From Bacteroidales bacterium UBA1714 (GTDB lineage Bacteria; Bacteroidota; Bacteroidia; Bacteroidales; Paludibacteraceae), in contig DCIY01000012.1 of assembly GCA_002317295.1 (NCBI GenBank), positions 4,883 to 68,882 of the forward strand: a DNA stretch of 64,000 nt, in the 5' to 3' direction. The position numbers were made by a program, and so were the translations under genes. A model generated the notes under the pieces. That model was not told the origin of the DNA, ran no database searches, and worked only from the letters and a program-made list of their open reading frames with translations. Shown here in pieces: positions 36,241 to 44,285 of the stretch (positions are counted from its first letter, which is position 1; each line of letters opens with the position of its first letter).

Positions 36241-37457
36241 CGCTTCAGCATGTCTAAGATATGATCTGCAACTGCCTCCTTCGTTTGAAGGGGGTAGTTT
36301 TTTTTGCTCCCGTCACCACCCAGAATAACAATCTGGTTGGTATCAAACCCAAAACACGATTGAGCATTATTCAAAGAATTAAGCACAATCCAGTCCATAT
36401 GCTTGCTTTCCATCTTATGACAAGCATTGGCTATCTCATGATCCGTTTCCAGCGCAAATCCGATAAGCGTCTGCCCCTCTTGCTTGCTTTGACCCAGCGC
36501 GGCAGCGATATCAGGCGTGGTACTTAACTCTAACATGATTTGCGTTTGCCCAGGAACTTTCTTGATTTTGTGCGCTGCGCACTCATGGGGAGCAAAATCA
36601 GCTACAGCGGCACTGAGTATGGCCGCGGTGGCGTTGGGCCAATGGGTAAGAGCTGCCTGATACATCTGCTCGGCAGAGGTGACGTCAATGGTTTGAATTC
36701 CGGTTTGAGGCACAAAGGTGAGTACCGAATCGGGTTTGGGCAAGGCTGTAGGACCGCTTATCAGCACCACTTCGGCACCACGGTTATACGCATGACGGGC
36801 AAGGGCATAACCCATTTTGCCTGTGGAATAGTTGCTGATATACCGCACCGGATCCAATTGTTCCTGGGTAGGACCTGCGGTAATCAAAATACGCTGACCT
36901 GCCAGATCCTTGGGCGTGAGCATATACTGTGCCGCCTGGACAATAGTCTGAGGTTCTTGCATGCGTCCCTTGCCGCATGTTCCACAGGCCAGTTCTCCTT
37001 CCGCCGCATCGAGTAAGAGAACAGCGTCGCGCTGAGCCAATCGGTGCATCGCTTCCTGAGTGGCATCGCCTAAGTACATGTTGGTGTTCATGGCAGGAGC
37101 CACAATAATAGGTTTGCGCATGGCCGCCAATGTGGTTGTTAATGCATCGTCAGCAATGCCAGCAGCCATTTTACCCAATACGTTGGCAGTGGCAGGAGCC
37201 ACAATCATCAGGTCGGTCCAGTCGGGTAGGGAGATATGTTCGGTAGCGTGCTGGTTGATGGCTGCAAACACATCGCTATACACGGGATAACCGCTGACAG
37301 AGCGTAAAGTAAGTTCAGTGACAAACTCCAGGGCATGCCTGGTGGTTGTCACTTTCACTTCGGCTCCGGCTTTTTTGAGTTCTCGAATGAGTTCGGGTAT
37401 CTTATAGGCGGCGATACCTCCGGATATACCGACAACAATATGTTTGCCTTGTAACAA
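36237..37457 (-). CDS. coaBC: Bifunctional phosphopantothenoylcysteine decarboxylase/phosphopantothenate--cysteine ligase
   Basis: 406 residues. The N-terminal CoaC part has GISGGIAAYK, the flavin/active-site region with PAMNTNMY and the catalytic cysteine in ACGTCGKGRM. The CoaB part has ITAGPTQEQLDPVRYISN and STGKMGYALA for nucleotide binding. Together they convert phosphopantothenate to phosphopantetheine for coenzyme A; coaE at 48.3 kb performs the last step. It follows rpoZ by 2 nt in the bamD-rpoZ-coaBC operon, a known Bacteroidota order. Confidence 0.95.
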   Translation of the reverse strand: MLQGKHIVVGISGGIAAYKIPELIRELKKAGAEVKVTTTRHALEFVTELTLRSVSGYPVYSDVFAAINQHATEHISLPDWTDLMIVAPATANVLGKMAAGIADDALTTTLAAMRKPIIVAPAMNTNMYLGDATQEAMHRLAQRDAVLLLDAAEGELACGTCGKGRMQEPQTIVQAAQYMLTPKDLAGQRILITAGPTQEQLDPVRYISNYSTGKMGYALARHAYNRGAEVVLISGPTALPKPDSVLTFVPQTGIQTIDVTSAEQMYQAALTHWPNATAAILSAAVADFAPHECAAHKIKKVPGQTQIMLELSTTPDIAAALGQSKQEGQTLIGFALETDHEIANACHKMESKHMDWIVLNSLNNAQSCFGFDTNQIVILGGDGSKKNYPLQTKEAVADHILDMLKR

Positions 37458-37459
37458 GA

Positions 37460-37792
37460 CTACTTGAGCTGATCGTCCTTATTGCCTACACGGTAAACGA
37501 GCTGATTATCGGCCAATTCCTGCGTGGCAATGAGGGTGGGTTTTGGCATGCACTCGTAACTGCGCGAAATCTCAATCTGCTCTTTGTTCTCATAAGCATC
37601 CTCCAGAGCGTCTTGAGGAATGGAAAAGTCCTGTAACTTGGCATCCAGTTCACGTTTGATGGCGGAGCTGATCTGGTTGGAACGCTTGGCAATAATTGCC
37701 ACCGTTTCATACACATTTCCTACATTTTCCGTCAGTTGATTCATGTTGCGCGTAATGGTGTTCTTAGGCGCATTGATTTTCTTTAAATCCAT
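37460..37792 (-). CDS. rpoZ: RNA polymerase omega subunit
   Basis: 110 residues matching the Bacteroidota omega/Rpb6 type: NVYETVAIIAKRSNQISSAIKREL is the conserved helix-loop-helix that clamps the beta-prime subunit. It lies between bamD and coaBC. A 7-nt repeat array separates it from bamD. Confidence 0.88.
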   Translation of the reverse strand: MDLKKINAPKNTITRNMNQLTENVGNVYETVAIIAKRSNQISSAIKRELDAKLQDFSIPQDALEDAYENKEQIEISRSYECMPKPTLIATQELADNQLVYRVGNKDDQLK

Positions 37793-37808
37793 ATCTGTTC
37801 TTGTTTAT

Positions 37809-37829
37809 CAATCATCAATCATCAATTAG
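37809..37829. repeat. Short 7-nt repeat (CAATCAT) between bamD and rpoZ
   Basis: Two exact CAATCAT units and one CAATTAG (37809-37829), followed by an imperfect palindrome GGCCTTGAGACC. On the minus strand the unit is ATGATTG, a rotation of the ATTGATG family seen at 5.2 and 39.7 kb. Confidence 0.75.
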
Positions 37830-37842
37830 GCCTTGAGACCGA

Positions 37843-38658
37843 TTACTTATCAATGGTACTCAGTACCTTTTTGATTTCCTTCATCATTCGGTTGGCTTGA
37901 TTCACATGCTTGGAGTTGGGATAGGCGACGGTGAAGTTGTAGCACTCATCTTCGGCATCGCGGGCTCGATCCTCTTTTTTTCCCTCTTCGGAATAAATCA
38001 TCTGCTGATACAGCGCTTGGGTAATTACCCAATCAAAATCCTCCTTGTACTTGTTGCTCGGATATAGCTTCAACGCATTCTTGGCGGTAATCTCCGCACT
38101 GAGATAGTTGTTACCCAAATAGGTACCCAGATTGTAGTATAACTGGGCATTGAGCAACTCTTTATAGGCCAATTGGTCATACATCTCACCCATTTCCTGA
38201 TAGGCTTGTTCGATATACGGACTCTCCGGATAGAGCTCTATAAATGTCTGAAAACTGGCTATCGCCTTGCGGGTGATATCCTGATCCAATCGGGCATCCG
38301 GAGCATCCAGGTAGTAGCAGTGTCCTACTTGAAAATGGGCTTCTGTACTATAGCGTCCCTTGGGATAATTGCGCAGATAGGCCTGGTAATATTCGGCCGC
38401 AGAGTTATAGGTTTTTTGACCCATATAACTGCGTGCCAGATAGGTCAGCACTTCCTGAGCGCGTTCGGTACCCTTGAAATAATTCATTACATCCTCCAAT
38501 AGGGCCTGACTGCGTACATACTGACCATCGTTAAAATAATCCAATGCTTTGGTATACTTTAACTCCGGATCCTTGGATTTGAGCACCTGTTGATACTCTG
38601 AGCACCCTGAAAGGATGATCACCATACCCAACAATATGATAAGTCCCTTATAACGCAT
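37843..38658 (-). CDS. bamD: Outer-membrane assembly lipoprotein BamD
   Basis: 271 residues. A lipoprotein signal (LLGMVIILSGC, lipid-anchored Cys at residue 19) precedes tetratricopeptide-like repeats (ALDYFNDGQYVRSQALLEDV, YFKGTERAQEVLTYLARSYM, SAAEYYQAYLRNYPKGRYS) characteristic of BamD, which with BamA folds outer-membrane proteins. The frame extends to 38685, but that codon lies upstream of the -7 element at 38675-38682, so the ATG at 38658 is chosen; it also gives the signal sequence. Confidence 0.92.
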   Translation of the reverse strand: MRYKGLIILLGMVIILSGCSEYQQVLKSKDPELKYTKALDYFNDGQYVRSQALLEDVMNYFKGTERAQEVLTYLARSYMGQKTYNSAAEYYQAYLRNYPKGRYSTEAHFQVGHCYYLDAPDARLDQDITRKAIASFQTFIELYPESPYIEQAYQEMGEMYDQLAYKELLNAQLYYNLGTYLGNNYLSAEITAKNALKLYPSNKYKEDFDWVITQALYQQMIYSEEGKKEDRARDAEDECYNFTVAYPNSKHVNQANRMMKEIKKVLSTIDK

Positions 38659-38674
38659 ATTACGAAAAAGCCTG

Positions 38675-38706
38675 CAAAGATACAATAATTATCTGAAATA
38701 CGCAAA
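38675..38706 (-). promoter_or_regulatory. Promoter of the bamD-rpoZ-coaBC operon
   Basis: On the minus strand: TTTG (38706-38703), 20-nt spacer, TATCTTTG (38682-38675) followed by CAGG. It predicts a start near 38669 and fixes the bamD start at 38658. Confidence 0.78.
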
Positions 38707-38723
38707 TTTTTTGGGATATTTTG

Positions 38724-39740
38724 TTATATTTTAACCATTTTGTCCCAATTGGAGGACTTCACTACATTCATAGAGTCCCCTTGAGCTACAATCAAATAAC
38801 ATGCCACATTCTCCATTGTTTCTACCATTTGGATACTTTCTTTCGCCCCCAGCACCATACAGGCAGTGGCTATGGCATCGGCCTTCATACAACTTTCTGC
38901 AACGACGGTGGCACTGAGCAGAGAATGGTTCACCGGATAACCGGTTCGAGGGTCAATGGTATGACTGCGTTTTTCGCCCCCTTCGTAATAGTAGCGGCGG
39001 TAGTTGCCGCTGGTGGCCATGGCCAAAGAATCAGAGACAATGACGGCTTGAATCTGTTGTTGAGTGCAAGTACTATCGTCCTCTGGGCGTGTGATACCGA
39101 TGCGCCATGGTTGACCCTGCTGATTGTGTCCTTTGAGCACAATTTCTCCTCCGATATCCACCAGATAATTGGGACAACCGGCCTGTTCCAGCGCTTCAGC
39201 CACTTTGTCACAGGCAAACCCTTTGGCAATCGCGCTGGCATCTAGTTGGATTCGGCTGTCATCCTTTATCAGGTTCCTGTTTTCAAGTCGAAGATGCGTC
39301 ATGCCGATAAACGAGAGGATGCTGTCCAGTTGATCATGGGAGAGAGCCTGTTGGCTATGGGTATAACCAAATCCCCATGCATTGACCAGTGGGGCCACGG
39401 TGATATCAAACGCTCCTTGGCTGCGCGCGTTTACCCACTCGCTCATACGGAACACGCGTACGACATCGTTATTGATACATACCTCCTCATTACGGTTGAT
39501 GCGGCTGATGAGTGAGGACGGGTTAAACATGCTAAGCGCATCGTCCACGGCTTGCATTTGGGCCACAACAGCCTCGTTCAAATCTTCAGGTCCCTGGTAA
39601 CGAATCGTATAATAAGTGCCAAAAACCTCGCCACGGTTGCAGTAGTAGGATAGGGGTTGAGGTCTGGATACCACCCATACCACAGCCCCAATGACTGCCG
39701 CCATCGCCACTCCTAAGATAATGTATCTTCTTTCAATCAT
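38724..39740 (-). CDS. apbE: FAD:protein FMN transferase
   Basis: 338 residues with one N-terminal hydrophobic segment (YIILGVAMAAVIGAVVWVV). ApbE attaches FMN to threonines of exported flavoproteins such as NqrB/NqrC and RnfG. Motifs: LDASAIAKGFACDKVAE, YLVDIGGEIVLKG and TIDPRTGYPVNH, with the metal-binding Asp/Thr region SATVVAESCMKADAIAT. The ATG at 39740 is preferred over the TTG at 39743; this start codon lies within a 7-nt repeat array. Confidence 0.94.
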   Translation of the reverse strand: MIERRYIILGVAMAAVIGAVVWVVSRPQPLSYYCNRGEVFGTYYTIRYQGPEDLNEAVVAQMQAVDDALSMFNPSSLISRINRNEEVCINNDVVRVFRMSEWVNARSQGAFDITVAPLVNAWGFGYTHSQQALSHDQLDSILSFIGMTHLRLENRNLIKDDSRIQLDASAIAKGFACDKVAEALEQAGCPNYLVDIGGEIVLKGHNQQGQPWRIGITRPEDDSTCTQQQIQAVIVSDSLAMATSGNYRRYYYEGGEKRSHTIDPRTGYPVNHSLLSATVVAESCMKADAIATACMVLGAKESIQMVETMENVACYLIVAQGDSMNVVKSSNWDKMVKI

Positions 39741-39761
39741 CAATCATCAATCATCAATCAT
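39734..39761. repeat. Tandem 7-nt repeat (CAATCAT x4) at the apbE start
   Basis: Four exact CAATCAT units (39734-39761), read as ATGATTG on the minus strand; the last one supplies the apbE start codon (ATG ATT GAA). The rest of the 39744-39821 gap holds no gene. Confidence 0.88.
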
Positions 39762-39821
39762 CATTAACTCTTAACCATTCATTATTACGGTTGCCCTACA
39801 GAGGAAACCCATGGAAGTGGC

Positions 39822-40628
39822 CTAGAACCAAATACCGAGTCCTATCGTTCCGTTGAGGGTTTGCGAGTACAATTTGTCGTCGCCGGCAGCGTGGACATAC
39901 CAAGAGGTCGGATCGCGATGAATACCATCTGGATTGAGCATTCCCAGAGCAAACAAATCAAATTCGCATGGTCCTACTTCCCAGGTCTTGTCCAAACGCA
40001 AACTGAGATTGACCACGGTAAATGTCTCATTATGATACATGTAGTTTGCCCATGGCGATATACCGATGGCGCCCCCAATGCTGAAATCCTTGGGCAAAGC
40101 CTGTGTATATCCTATTTCCAAATAACTGGCATAGTCCTGCTTCAGATACTCATCCATGCTGGCCATAATGAAGGTATTCCACTGCACATACAGGGGGATG
40201 TTCAATAAATCTTCAAAGTAATAGCCGGCATTCACTTCCCATTGCCAAGAACCGAAATACTCATAAAACATGGTTCCCACTTCCAGACCAAAGGCTCTGA
40301 ATTTGGCATAGAAATCTACTTCGGGCACAAAATGCGTATTGGGATTATATTCCTCTGTTTGAGGCAGTCCTGTTTGGAATTTCCAGTCGCTGGCACCGAA
40401 ACTTCCCCACGCACCAACGGTGAGGGAGGTATGTTGCCCTTCATAGCCTATTTCTACCCCAGGTTGAAAACTCAATCCGCCATTGTAAATTCCGCGCCAT
40501 AAAACGGCGCTGTTGATGTCTGCACCGGCGGTGTATGCAAACTCGACTTGCGCGCCAGCGCTTACGCTACACACAACAAAGGCAAGAAGCCACGCGAACT
40601 TCTTGCCATGTAACCATACTTTAAACAT
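39822..40628 (-). CDS. Putative outer-membrane beta-barrel protein
   Basis: 268 residues with a signal peptide (FAWLLAFVVCSVSAGA) followed by alternating hydrophobic/hydrophilic strands (SFQPGVEIGYEGQHTSLTVGA, YLEIGYTQALPKDFSIGGAI) ending GTIGLGIWF, a C-terminal aromatic residue typical of outer-membrane barrels. Similar proteins of unknown role (TorF-like) occur in Bacteroidota. It is co-oriented with a small HTH-like gene 11 nt upstream. Confidence 0.7.
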   Translation of the reverse strand: MFKVWLHGKKFAWLLAFVVCSVSAGAQVEFAYTAGADINSAVLWRGIYNGGLSFQPGVEIGYEGQHTSLTVGAWGSFGASDWKFQTGLPQTEEYNPNTHFVPEVDFYAKFRAFGLEVGTMFYEYFGSWQWEVNAGYYFEDLLNIPLYVQWNTFIMASMDEYLKQDYASYLEIGYTQALPKDFSIGGAIGISPWANYMYHNETFTVVNLSLRLDKTWEVGPCEFDLFALGMLNPDGIHRDPTSWYVHAAGDDKLYSQTLNGTIGLGIWF

Positions 40629-40639
40629 GGGTCATTGTT

Positions 40640-40888
40640 TTATAATCTGTTACGTTGTTCCCAAGCGATGCGGAGGGCTACCTCAAGAATACGAGGGTTG
40701 GCAAACTCCACAATACCGCCATCAGGACCCGGCTCAATGTGATACCCGATCTCTGCGGAACCATTACCATTAAAAAACGATCTTACATCGTCGGATGCAA
40801 TGCCCAATTCTGCTGCAATTGCATCCATAGAACCGTGTGGGAGACTGTCCTTCACTTCACGAAGGTGATTAAATGTAGTACGTATCAT
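40640..40888 (-). CDS. Small HTH-like protein
   Basis: 82 residues. The first half (LPHGSMDAIAAELGIASDDVRSFFNG) reads as a helix-turn-helix of the kind that decides whether repeats of an amino-terminal helix contact DNA; the second half has EPGPDGGIVEFANPRILEVALRIA. Similar short proteins are frequent in Bacteroidota and are annotated as DNA-binding, but no target is known. It has its own promoter and is followed by the barrel gene. Confidence 0.6.
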   Translation of the reverse strand: MIRTTFNHLREVKDSLPHGSMDAIAAELGIASDDVRSFFNGNGSAEIGYHIEPGPDGGIVEFANPRILEVALRIAWEQRNRL

Positions 40889-40913
40889 AGTTGTTTAATT
40901 TTAATTCACGCTG

Positions 40914-40945
40914 CAAATTTACAACAAAAATCTGGAATGTGCAAA
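40914..40945 (-). promoter_or_regulatory. Promoter of the small HTH-like gene
   Basis: On the minus strand: TTTG (40945-40942), 20-nt spacer, TAAATTTG (40921-40914) followed by CAGC; leader about 20 nt. Confidence 0.77.
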
Positions 40946-40980
40946 TTTTAAGGCAAAAATGTGTATTTTTTCCTTTCCTC

Positions 40981-42228
40981 TTATTGCTTTGGCATCACAG
41001 GCTTGCTGCCCACGAGTGCGTAGAAAAGGATGTATGCCAAGCCGAGGATAGGCACAATGAAACTGACCAAATAGTTGGTATGGTCCGCCAGCAGGTTCTG
41101 GAAAAATGGCATGATACCACCACCGCAAACGAGGGTCATAAAGATACCGGTGGCTGCTGGGGTATATTTGCCCAAACCTTCGACACTGAGGTTGAAAATC
41201 GTTCCCCACATCACGCTGGTCATCAATCCGCACAGGGACATGATTGCCATACTGACGGGTACAGCAGCACCTGCCACAGCAATCGTCCATGTCTCAGGGA
41301 AGAACAAAATACACGATAGCATGATAATACTGATGGAACTGACGGTAGCCAGCATCACTCGACTGGGAATACGACCACCTACTGTGCCACCAATCAGTCG
41401 GCCGATCATCATGCACAGCCAAAACACACCGACCATCGTACCCGCTGCGGCTGGACCTACCATAGGGTTGTTGCTCATATACAAATTAGCCGTATTGGGA
41501 ACGCCCAACTCGACACCGGCATAGCAGAAGGCGGCGATAGCGCCTAATACACAGTGACGGAACGACAGGGGTCCAATGGGATCTTTGTCTGCCAAACGGG
41601 CTGCACGTTGCTCTTTGGTTTCGATATGGGGTTCAGGGATATTGCAAATCAAAATAAGTACAAAAGCCAATGCCAACATGACTATTGCAGCAATCATGGC
41701 AGGAGCGATATCACTCACACAGGCGGTGTCTATATTGCCACCGATCAACAAACCCAGAATAATAGGCGTCAGCGTACCACCAATCGAATTGCACACGCCA
41801 CCGAACTGAATCAGTTGGTTACCCCGTTTGCCTCCACCACCCAGGGTGTTGAGCATCGGATTGACCACCGTGTCCAGAAGACATAAACAGAAGCCAGCCA
41901 CAAAAGCTCCAAGTACATACACGCCAAAACTGCCTGCTATACCACTGTACCACTGAATGCCTACACCGATAATGCCGACGGATATAGCCAACAGGCCGGT
42001 GAATTTGTATCCCTTTCGGCGCAAGATCATCCCTGCTGGGATACCCATTACTGCATAGGCAATAAAAGTTGCCAGGGTACCCAATTGCGCCATGGCATTG
42101 GATGCTCCGAACTGGTTGGTAGCAATGACGCCCATGGAACCGGCAAAATTGGTCACAAAGGCAATCACAAAGAAGAGTAGGTACATCACCCCGATGGCGG
42201 CAATGTTTAATTTCTGTTTTTCAGTCAT
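40981..42228 (-). CDS. MFS transporter, sugar (FucP/FHS-like) type, copy 2
   Basis: About 415 residues, closely similar to the protein at 24871-26118 along its whole length; long blocks such as TNYLVSFIVPILGLAY and NPMLNTLGGGGKRGNQLIQ are identical. Substitutions cluster in the first helix and around residues 260-290 of the membrane region. The ATG at 42228 (MTEKQKLN) is preferred over 42240. It begins 19 nt after the end of a truncated nadD, suggesting that duplication or insertion of this gene removed the nadD 3' end. Confidence 0.87.
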   Translation of the reverse strand: MTEKQKLNIAAIGVMYLLFFVIAFVTNFAGSMGVIATNQFGASNAMAQLGTLATFIAYAVMGIPAGMILRRKGYKFTGLLAISVGIIGVGIQWYSGIAGSFGVYVLGAFVAGFCLCLLDTVVNPMLNTLGGGGKRGNQLIQFGGVCNSIGGTLTPIILGLLIGGNIDTACVSDIAPAMIAAIVMLALAFVLILICNIPEPHIETKEQRAARLADKDPIGPLSFRHCVLGAIAAFCYAGVELGVPNTANLYMSNNPMVGPAAAGTMVGVFWLCMMIGRLIGGTVGGRIPSRVMLATVSSISIIMLSCILFFPETWTIAVAGAAVPVSMAIMSLCGLMTSVMWGTIFNLSVEGLGKYTPAATGIFMTLVCGGGIMPFFQNLLADHTNYLVSFIVPILGLAYILFYALVGSKPVMPKQ

Positions 42229-42247
42229 AATAAGTTTCATTTAGTAG

Positions 42248-42796
42248 TTATTCTGCGTTCCGAATCTGAGTGCTGGAAATGTCGAACAAAGGCGCGTCGT
42301 GCAGATAAATAACATTCGTTGTTGTTGTCGTAGGGTGCTTTGAACCCGTGTCGTAGGCGCTGCTGCGCCGTGTCGTTAAGGCTTGGCCCGTCGTTATTCT
42401 CGGATAGACAAAGATACGGAAGTTTTCCAATATCCACTCCCATTCTCTCCACTGCTCACGGATGGCCCAATTGTCCTCGCCCATGATGAGTGTAAACGCA
42501 TGCTCAGGGTAGGTGGATAAGAGTGCGCGCAGGGTGTTGGCGGTATAACTGGGGCGGGGCAGGGAAAACTCAAAATCGCTGGCCACGAGTCCAGGCATGC
42601 CGGTGATGGCTTGTTTCACTCCTTGCAGCCGTTCGGCCTCCGGTGCCAAATCGGTTTCCTTCTTGAGGGGATTATTGGGGCTGACCATCAACCACACCTC
42701 GTCGATGTCGGTGTGCTCGACAATCCACTGTGCTAATCCCGTGTGTCCAAAATGCACCGGATTGAAACTGCCGCCATATATACCTATCTTAGCCAA
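42248..42796 (-). CDS. nadD: Nicotinate-nucleotide adenylyltransferase, C-terminally short and with an insertion
   Basis: 182 residues. NadD adenylylates nicotinate mononucleotide in NAD synthesis. The GGSFNPVHFGH nucleotide motif and ISSTQIR are present, but the protein stops three residues after ISSTQIR (NAE); most homologues continue for roughly 20-25 residues. Between FVYPR and VIYLHDAPLF lies an extra threonine-rich segment (ITTGQALTTRRSSAYDTG and following) encoded by three tandem palindromes at 42326-42396. Activity cannot be judged. It overlaps gmk by 8 nt. Confidence 0.9.
   Translation of the reverse strand: MAKIGIYGGSFNPVHFGHTGLAQWIVEHTDIDEVWLMVSPNNPLKKETDLAPEAERLQGVKQAITGMPGLVASDFEFSLPRPSYTANTLRALLSTYPEHAFTLIMGEDNWAIREQWREWEWILENFRIFVYPRITTGQALTTRRSSAYDTGSKHPTTTTTNVIYLHDAPLFDISSTQIRNAE
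42326..42396. repeat. Three palindromes separated by direct repeats, in frame inside nadD
   Basis: Layout on the plus strand: TGTCGTA (42326), palindrome GGGT...ACCC (42333-42347), TGTCGTA (42349), palindrome GGCGC-TGCT-GCGCC (42356-42369), TGTCGTTA (42371), palindrome GGC-TTG-GCC (42380-42388), CGTCGTTA (42389). The direct repeats are 23, 22 and 18 nt apart. Confidence 0.85.
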
Positions 42797-43346
42797 TGAA
42801 ATTGCGAACTTTGGTATCTAATTCCTCCCAAGCGCGCTGAAGGTTGTCGTTGATGATGACACAATCAAAATGGCAGGCGTCTTCCATTTCGATGGAGGCC
42901 TTGGCTATGCGCTTGGCTATCATTTCTTCGCTCGTATCACCCCGACCATGCAGTCGGCGGTTCAGTTCCTCGATGGAAGGAGGGGCAATAAAAATGCTTA
43001 AAGCGCGCGGTCCAAAGATGCGCTTGAGGTTGATTCCGCCTTTGACATCCACATCAAAGAGCACATGGTGTCCGGCATTCTCAATGCGCTCAATCTCTGA
43101 ACGCAGGGTGCCGTAGTACAATCCCTCATACACCTGCTCGTGTTCCACAAACTGGTTATCGCGAATGCGTTGCTCAAATTCGGCCACGGGAATGAAATAA
43201 TACTCTTTCCCATTGACTTCCTGACCGCGTGGCGCACGTGTGGTGGCACTGATGGACAACTCAAACGTGTCGGGAAAGGTCTGTAACAGGTGCTGGACCA
43301 TGGTGGACTTGCCACTGCCGGAGGGGGCGGAAAAAATCAAAATCAT
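42789..43346 (-). CDS. gmk: Guanylate kinase
   Basis: 185 residues converting GMP to GDP. P-loop SAPSGSGKST (6-15), the GMP-binding region SATTRAPRGQEVNGKEYYF, and VLFDVDVKGG are diagnostic. It overlaps yicC by 4 nt upstream and nadD by 8 nt downstream, the usual Bacteroidota yicC-gmk-nadD order. Confidence 0.97.
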   Translation of the reverse strand: MILIFSAPSGSGKSTMVQHLLQTFPDTFELSISATTRAPRGQEVNGKEYYFIPVAEFEQRIRDNQFVEHEQVYEGLYYGTLRSEIERIENAGHHVLFDVDVKGGINLKRIFGPRALSIFIAPPSIEELNRRLHGRGDTSEEMIAKRIAKASIEMEDACHFDCVIINDNLQRAWEELDTKVRNFIG

Positions 43347-44248
43347 AATACATTCAACACTTGTTCTTTGATTTGTTCAAGGATATCTTTCATCTTCACC
43401 ACGATGATCTGCATCTCGCTTTGGTTGGATTTGGAACCGAGGGTGTTGATTTCGCGTCCCATTTCCTGGGCAATAAATCCTAACTTCTTGCCTACACCTT
43501 CGCCCGTTTGCGCCATCGTCTCACGGAAGTAACGGATATGGTTGGTCAAGCGTACTTTCTCCTCGGTGATATCCAGTTTCTCCAGGTAATAAATCAGTTC
43601 TGCCTCCAGACGGTTCTGGTCAATGGCCTGACGAGTTTCGGCGCTCAGTTTGTCCAACTGTTGCAACAGGTGTTGTTTAATCTTATCTACGCGCCCTTTC
43701 TCATACGGTTCCACTTCACAAAGCAAGGCAGCGATGCCATCGAGTTTCTCGGTAAACATCTTTTCCAAGGCTGCACCTTCTTGTTCGCGGAAAGCGCGGA
43801 ATTGTTCCAATGCCTGACGGATAGCGTCTTTCAGCATGGTCCATTCCTCTTCACAGAGCGCCTGAACCTGAGTCTGCGCCTGCATCACACCCGGAATGCG
43901 CAGGATAGCGGCCGTGAGATTGGCCTCAGAACTTCCTAATTCCTTTTCGATAGATTGGAGTTCGCGATAGTAGTAAGCAAACAGTTCGTGGTTGATAGGC
44001 ACCACGGCATCGGGTTGGATACCGCCTTCAGACTGCATATCCTGCGTATAAATGGCTACATCTACCTTGCCGCGTTCGAGCACACCGGTGAGCATGCTGC
44101 GAATATCGTTCTCTTTGTCGCGAAACAGATTACTCTCTTTGACAGTGAGATCCAACTGTTTGCTATTCAATGACCGTATCTCAACGATAGTCTTGTGATC
44201 GGAAAAAATATATTCGGCCTTTCCGTAGCCGGTCATACTCTGTATCAT
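43343..44248 (-). CDS. yicC: YicC-family endoribonuclease-like protein
   Basis: 301 residues. The N-terminus MIQSMTGYGKAEY and C-terminal QEMGREINTLGSKSNQ are hallmarks of YicC, in E. coli an endoribonuclease affecting RyhB turnover. A YicC N-terminal domain and a DUF1732 C-terminal domain are both present. Co-transcribed with gmk and nadD; separated from mnmE by a heptamer array. Confidence 0.92.
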   Translation of the reverse strand: MIQSMTGYGKAEYIFSDHKTIVEIRSLNSKQLDLTVKESNLFRDKENDIRSMLTGVLERGKVDVAIYTQDMQSEGGIQPDAVVPINHELFAYYYRELQSIEKELGSSEANLTAAILRIPGVMQAQTQVQALCEEEWTMLKDAIRQALEQFRAFREQEGAALEKMFTEKLDGIAALLCEVEPYEKGRVDKIKQHLLQQLDKLSAETRQAIDQNRLEAELIYYLEKLDITEEKVRLTNHIRYFRETMAQTGEGVGKKLGFIAQEMGREINTLGSKSNQSEMQIIVVKMKDILEQIKEQVLNVL

Positions 44249-44257
44249 AATTCTTTA

Positions 44258-44285
44258 ACCATTAACCATTAACCATTACCCATTA
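44258..44285. repeat. Tandem 7-nt repeat at the mnmE stop codon
   Basis: Three ACCATTA units and one CCCATTA (44258-44285); on the minus strand TAATGGG TAATGGT TAATGGT TAATGGT. The first unit supplies the mnmE stop codon TAA, the same arrangement as at thrS. Confidence 0.9.
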
